Origin: Notospermus geniculatus
Taxonomy: Eukaryota; Nemertea; Pilidiophora; Heteronemertea; Lineidae
Assembly: GCA_002633025.1 (NCBI GenBank)
Contig: NMRB01000122.1
Location: forward strand, 518,403-582,402
DNA: 64,000 nucleotides
Direction: 5' to 3'
Part shown: piece after piece, positions 59,501-64,000 of the stretch
How the letters are laid out: every line of letters starts with the position of its first letter
Position numbering within the stretch: position 1 is the first letter of the stretch
Program-made: the position numbers and the translations under genes
Notes under the pieces: model-generated
Database searches by the model: none
Seen by the model: the letters and a program-made list of their open reading frames with translations, nothing else
Told to the model about the DNA's origin: nothing

Positions 59501-60419
59501 TTCCTCTTGAGACGCTCCCTACTTTCGTTCACTGAGTTGGCAGAAGCAAGCTCAGCCTCGAAGTAGGTATTTACAAAACTGAGGCTGAAAGGGAAAATTG
59601 TGGTTATAGTGTACCATGGATGAATTTCGTCTGGATAACGCGGATGATCGTGAGGCCTTCTTCAGAACCTGTCGGTGAAACGGACAAAGATACTTTGTCG
59701 ATTTGTCAGCCGTCGTTATTTCCGTCACCGTGTTTTGTTGGACGAGTTCAATCATCAACCATTTTTTCTTCCTCTACCTATAACTGGCCGGTAATACCAT
59801 GCAAACGGCGACTCCTGTTCGCGCGTGTTCGGCCCGGACGGCTGAGAAGGAAACTCGGAATCCGCTCTAACCGGCCAGCAGAAAAATGCCAGTAACCTTT
59901 CACTGTCACGCATAAAACCTATTATGACTAACTAAGGGGAAGTTGTTTCATCCAACGCCTGACTTCTTGGTGAAATTGTCCAATTACATCGCCTAATAAT
60001 TTCAAACGGCTCTGACATCACCAGTGAATGGAGCGACGTTCGAACTCTTTAGGCTAGCTAGCATTCGTGCGTGAACGAGATGTGTCCTCCTGGTCCACGA
60101 CAGTTATCAGGTTGGAAAACTAAGAAAAACTCGTCTAGACAATCAATTCAAGTCTAATCCGGTTGAATTACCCTTCTGAAGTTAGCTGCTCTCTAAGCCT
60201 ATCAGGACGCGTCCAACTGTTTCCTAGTATGCACTCCAAACGAAAGTCAGCGTTTCGACAAAAATTTTGCCCCCTGAGCAAAGAGGAATTAGGTACTCCT
60301 CCAAGCCCTGAGCATGAGATGAGATCAGACAGTTCCATATTGCTATGATTCGGGCTGAAAGTAGGCCCAAGGTTTTCCCTAATTAGCAACGACGGACGGG
60401 ACTATTCGCGCGCCAGCCC
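56544..60419. other. Intergenic DNA with a candidate conserved non-coding block
   Basis: No gene recognised. The stretch 57140-57370 has several homeodomain cores (CCTAATTAGAG, GATGATTAGAC, CCCTAATCGG) in GC-balanced sequence and stands out from its AT-rich surroundings. Whether it is conserved cannot be judged from one genome. A tRNA-like B-box lies at 58278-58347. AAACATGGCGGC, a good YY1 core, is near 59303. Confidence 0.35.
58278..58347 (-). repeat. tRNA-like sequence, probably a degenerate tRNA or tRNA-derived SINE
   Basis: The minus strand has TGTAGCATTAGTGAAG (A-box-like) and AGGTTCGATTC (B-box) at about tRNA spacing, with self-complementary GATCC/GGATC near the ends. The T-stem does not pair properly and there is no clear anticodon arm, so it is not called as a functional tRNA gene. 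Confidence 0.28.
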
Positions 60420-60440
60420 NNNNNNNNNNNNNNNNNNNNN
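60420..60440. other. Assembly gap (21 N)
   Basis: A run of N. The left flank is GC-rich (CGCGCGCCAGCCC). Confidence 0.99.
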
Positions 60441-63158
60441 GCCACGTCAGTTTGAAGACTGTTTGAAATCGTCTGGCAGCCGAACCTCTGACCGAGGCAG
60501 GAGCCATGAAGCAAACAGCGACCATGGATTAGCCCATGAAAGGTTAATTGGTCTTCTTAATTTATTAGGATGTCGACCAGCAAGATTGTTACATGACATG
60601 ATGGTAATAATGAGGCTGCATCCTTTGTCCATCCTTTTATTGCTCTTTGTCCCTGCTTACAGCAAGTTCAAAGGGTCGAGATTTCAGGAGAGCTTGTAAT
60701 TATACCATAGGCCGAAGTTGGCCGACACGCAACATCGTTAGGACTCAAGAATCACAAAAGTCAATTTTAAAATTGAGTCGATTGAAATCCACTACAATGA
60801 GTACGGCAGTGATGGGACGTTACTATACGAGCCACCTTTACCATCTTCCCGACGCACCTTGTCCGTAGGCCTAATCTAACGATGGAATCGGATACTTTAT
60901 ACGTGGGGAGATTCTTTTCCTTTTTACAACATGACCAACAAGCACCTTGAGCAGAACAGAAAGCCTAAAAACCTACAGCTCCTGTTCTCGAAGTATCATC
61001 AACATGCAGAGGGCCAAAAAGCCCATCAAACTTTCACCTTCCGACAAAGAGAGGGAAGTTGATACTCGAAAAGTGGCCGATCCGCAAAGGGCTGCAAATG
61101 TAACGGTTAACGGATACAAGAGACATAAATGACGATGACTAGATAATGTCTTATTAACTATCTATAAATCTTAAGACATTCGAACCCGACCCGTACGAAG
61201 GAAACATTCTCAGTTTTCGTAATGGGACCGTTCAAACGTCAGTGACTTCGTGGTGTTTTGATTTATCATGATGCTGGTACTGCCAGGTCCTTTTCATCGA
61301 AGTCCAGCTATCAAAACGCGGGTCCATTCTAAACAACAGGTTGAAAGCATCGCCCAAGGTCATGGCCCGATCACCAAAGATGAAATTTGGTGGGCTATTA
61401 CGTCCAGAGAGGGGCCATTCGCTTGTGGACGCCATATAGAGGGTGCAAACAGCAAAGCATAGAATGCAAGGGTGACCAGTAGAGCTTGGACACGTCCTTG
61501 TGCATAATATGGGATGGTGAAAGACTGACCTACGGTACTTAGGCCTATCTCGTACTGACTAGATCCAGCATACGTACTCCATAGCTCCATGGCCTGCCTA
61601 ATAACAGATTCAACGTAGTGTATCTGACTGAAGGCCTGGGCCCATCAGCTTCGATAGTTCCAAGTTTCTGACGTATGGAATTCATAGTGACTGACGAACT
61701 TGCCTTGAAGAAGAAGCAAATGACCCCTCTGTCTCTAATTTTTGGTACATATGATTTTGCGAATGGAGAAAAGTAGCTGACATAACCATATGTCGTATCA
61801 GAATCTTTGCAAGGACTTGACTGCATGTTGCTGCAATATACAATGGACTGAAGTCCTAGTTTCGTCCTTGGCTTGGCTTACAAGCAAAAAGAACTCACGA
61901 GACCCCAAACTATCCGAACGATGACTGGCCTTTAAGGGAAAGAGCAATTAAAATCTAGTCTCAAGTCAAAGACAATCATGTCTGCAACCACTTTGAAGCC
62001 ACAAATACCAAACTTAATACCAATAATCTTCCCTACAAGCGCATCATCTCTCCCCTTGTAAAATAACATCCAATATTGAATAAACCATCTTTATTCCAAC
62101 GATCAAAAGCTCCTCAAACAAACAACTTTCTTCTGTAGCAATTATCCATTCGTCTGTAGAAGTCATCCGGTGGTTTTTTACACATAAGGAAACAGATAGC
62201 AAGGAAAATGGTCTCTACGAGACAAAGCAGCTTTAACAATAGAACTTGCATGTATATCAGAGCCCTAGATGAACGTTTAAATGGTCCAAAGTGATTGACT
62301 CCTTGCAGTTGTATCGACAAAGAGTTTGACTAACAACCAAATGAGAAGCGCACAAGTAAAATGCTATTAGCTCATTAGTGGTTGATCAAGGCTTGATTCG
62401 ATAAAAGCTATGTTCTATTTAGATTTAGTTAGTCAAGAGGACCATTGGAGCACGTCACTGACAGAAGCTAATGGTCGACATTACGCTCGCTACGTGTTCT
62501 CTTCCTCCGCGGGAGTAGCTGGCGGAAGTCGGGGACTTCAGACGCTAACAATGCACGTAAAGGCAGGAATGAAGAGTTGTCCAGGACCTGCTAGAGGTGA
62601 TTCGTTCTGAGTGCAAACTTGACATGTGACAAAGGGAAAGGGAAAATGGACAATGGTTTCTCTCGAAAGACAATAAAGAGCAAATCGTTCGAAGAACCTT
62701 GAGTAGAAGAAGCTGAATCGTAGCCTACTGCACCACAAGTGCTGAATCAGATACATACGTATATACATCAAAATCGCAGTTATACGGTAACAGAGACTGC
62801 CTGTATCTATTGTCAGCAAGTCGACGAACAATAGATACGGGCAGCGCTTAGATTATACGTACGCTAAGAGGGCTTTGTGAATCAGGCCCCTGGCTTTGCC
62901 ATTGGGATCTGACTCCTCCAACATTATCACATCAAAAACATCAGTGTCAGGACTTCGATTTGAAGATATCAAGAGCCTCCTGAAAGGAGAAGCCGGACCC
63001 TGGCAATGCCAGACCTTTGTGACCTTACAACTGGGATTTAGGTGTACCTACATACGGCGTACAAAGGATTTTGGCGATTGAAAAGCAAAGAACAATCATG
63101 TTCTATTTCATGAACTGCTCGCAACAACGTGGTGTTGGGACTTCGATGAATACGTTGC
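60441..63158. other. Intergenic DNA, no gene recognised
   Basis: Short open frames on both strands with no domain I can name. No RNA gene or clear repeat ends seen. Confidence 0.4.
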
Positions 63159-63163
63159 GTAAG

Positions 63164-63431
63164 CAGGGCCGGATCCAGGGGGGGGCGTGGGGGGCGTACG
63201 CCCCCCTATTTTTGGCAGAGCAATGATTTTTTTCAGCAAGAAAAATTGAGTCACATAAAAATTCTAGTATTTTGCTCTCAGATGCCAGGAAAATGCATCT
63301 AAAAACACTTAAATTGTCAAATTTTTCTGGGGGAGAGCCCCCAGACCCCCCGTTTAGGCTTCACTTTTTCGGTGCTCACCAACTTTGTCGAGCTACGCCC
63401 CCCCTTTCTGTGAATCCTGGATCCGGCCCTG
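63164..63431 (-). mobile_element. 268-bp CAGGG-ended MITE, copy 2 (GTAAG duplication)
   Basis: Same length and ends as copy 1 in the Nkx2.2 intron, but inverted. It is flanked by GTAAG at 63159-63163 and 63432-63436. Differences from copy 1 are scattered substitutions and small balanced indels. The interior shows the same G-run, GGTGCTCACC and TTTTGCTCTCAGA-type blocks. Confidence 0.87.
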
Positions 63432-63436
63432 GTAAG

Positions 63437-64000
63437 GAGATTTTTAGTATGGAAGCAGAAAGTCATGGTTGACGACAGGTCTTGATTCCTTTGATGATGT
63501 CGAATGGGGAAGTATTTGTTCTAGCGTAAGTATGTAGGCCTAACTTTGCGACTCGATCTTGTGATAGCTATCTGCACAGTGGATACTTAGATTTTGTAAA
63601 ACCAATAACAAAGACGAATGGATTTTGTTTTATTCATCGGCTGGTGACAAGGTTGGCTGACGATGTTGAAACATTCTGCTTTCCATTCACAACAAAACCA
63701 GCCGGAGATAAATCAACTTTCTGACGACTGCCGGTATTTGTTTAAATCAAAACCGCAGCTTGTATCCGGTTCAATTTATGGCAGAAAATTCACTGCGGCT
63801 AATTTAAATTAATTTCTGACCCCTTGTACAAGAATAATAAAGATTTTTCAATAATTCAACCAAATCCGTGCTGGATGACTTTCTTCATAAAGGAACCCTG
63901 GTCGTCTGCAAAAGCGCATTTTAAAAAAATGGCGTGCGTAGAATCGAGCGTCCGGGGAAGTTTTGTTTGTAAGCAGACGATTCTGTTCGGTTGATTTCAA
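63437..64000. other. Right-hand end of the window, no gene recognised
   Basis: AT-rich sequence without a recognisable exon or structured repeat. Confidence 0.4.

Overview
This is eukaryotic, intron-containing DNA, most probably from an invertebrate deuterostome. A hemichordate or echinoderm is my best guess and amphioxus is possible; the call rests on style, not on a marker gene. The grounds are spliced genes with standard GT-AG introns, a two-exon Nkx2.2 homeobox gene, a tandem family of spliced rhodopsin-class receptors, many short foldback/MITE-type elements, and the recurring word gtaggccta. There is no bacterial-style gene organisation.

Layout. (1) 27-7646, minus strand: four complete three-exon rhodopsin-family GPCR genes in tandem, all with intron phases 2 then 1 and a 221-bp middle exon. 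They look like a recent expansion of peptide-receptor-like genes, and several usual class A signature residues are changed. (2) 7.6-41.5 kb: a gene-poor stretch with no recognisable gene. It holds at least eight foldback/TIR elements, a 53-bp perfect palindrome, a 32-bp minisatellite, and a 1.3/1.5-kb direct duplication that meets at a single N. One copy of that duplication carries a TTAA-flanked MITE that the other lacks. A few promoter-like motif groups are present, and there is a weakly supported candidate spliced gene near 21.8-23.1 kb. (3) 42145-50937, plus strand: an Nkx2.2 (vnd-type) homeobox gene with coding exons 42145-42373 and 50039-50937 and a 7.7-kb phase-1 intron. TN motif, homeodomain with Tyr54 and NK2-specific domain are all present. 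(4) 51-64 kb: no second gene recognised; repeats and possible non-coding regulatory DNA.

Working picture. Nkx2.2 is a patterning transcription factor sitting in a broad gene-poor domain, as developmental regulators often do. In hemichordates, some echinoderms and chordates it belongs to the conserved pharyngeal gene cluster (nkx2.1, nkx2.2, msxlx, pax1/9, slc25a21, mipol1, foxA), but no other cluster member is recognisable here. The GPCR array lies about 34 kb upstream on the opposite strand and is probably an unrelated lineage-specific family. Runs of N at 33940-34112 and 60420-60440, and single Ns at 17270, 23367 and 44970, mark assembly uncertainty.
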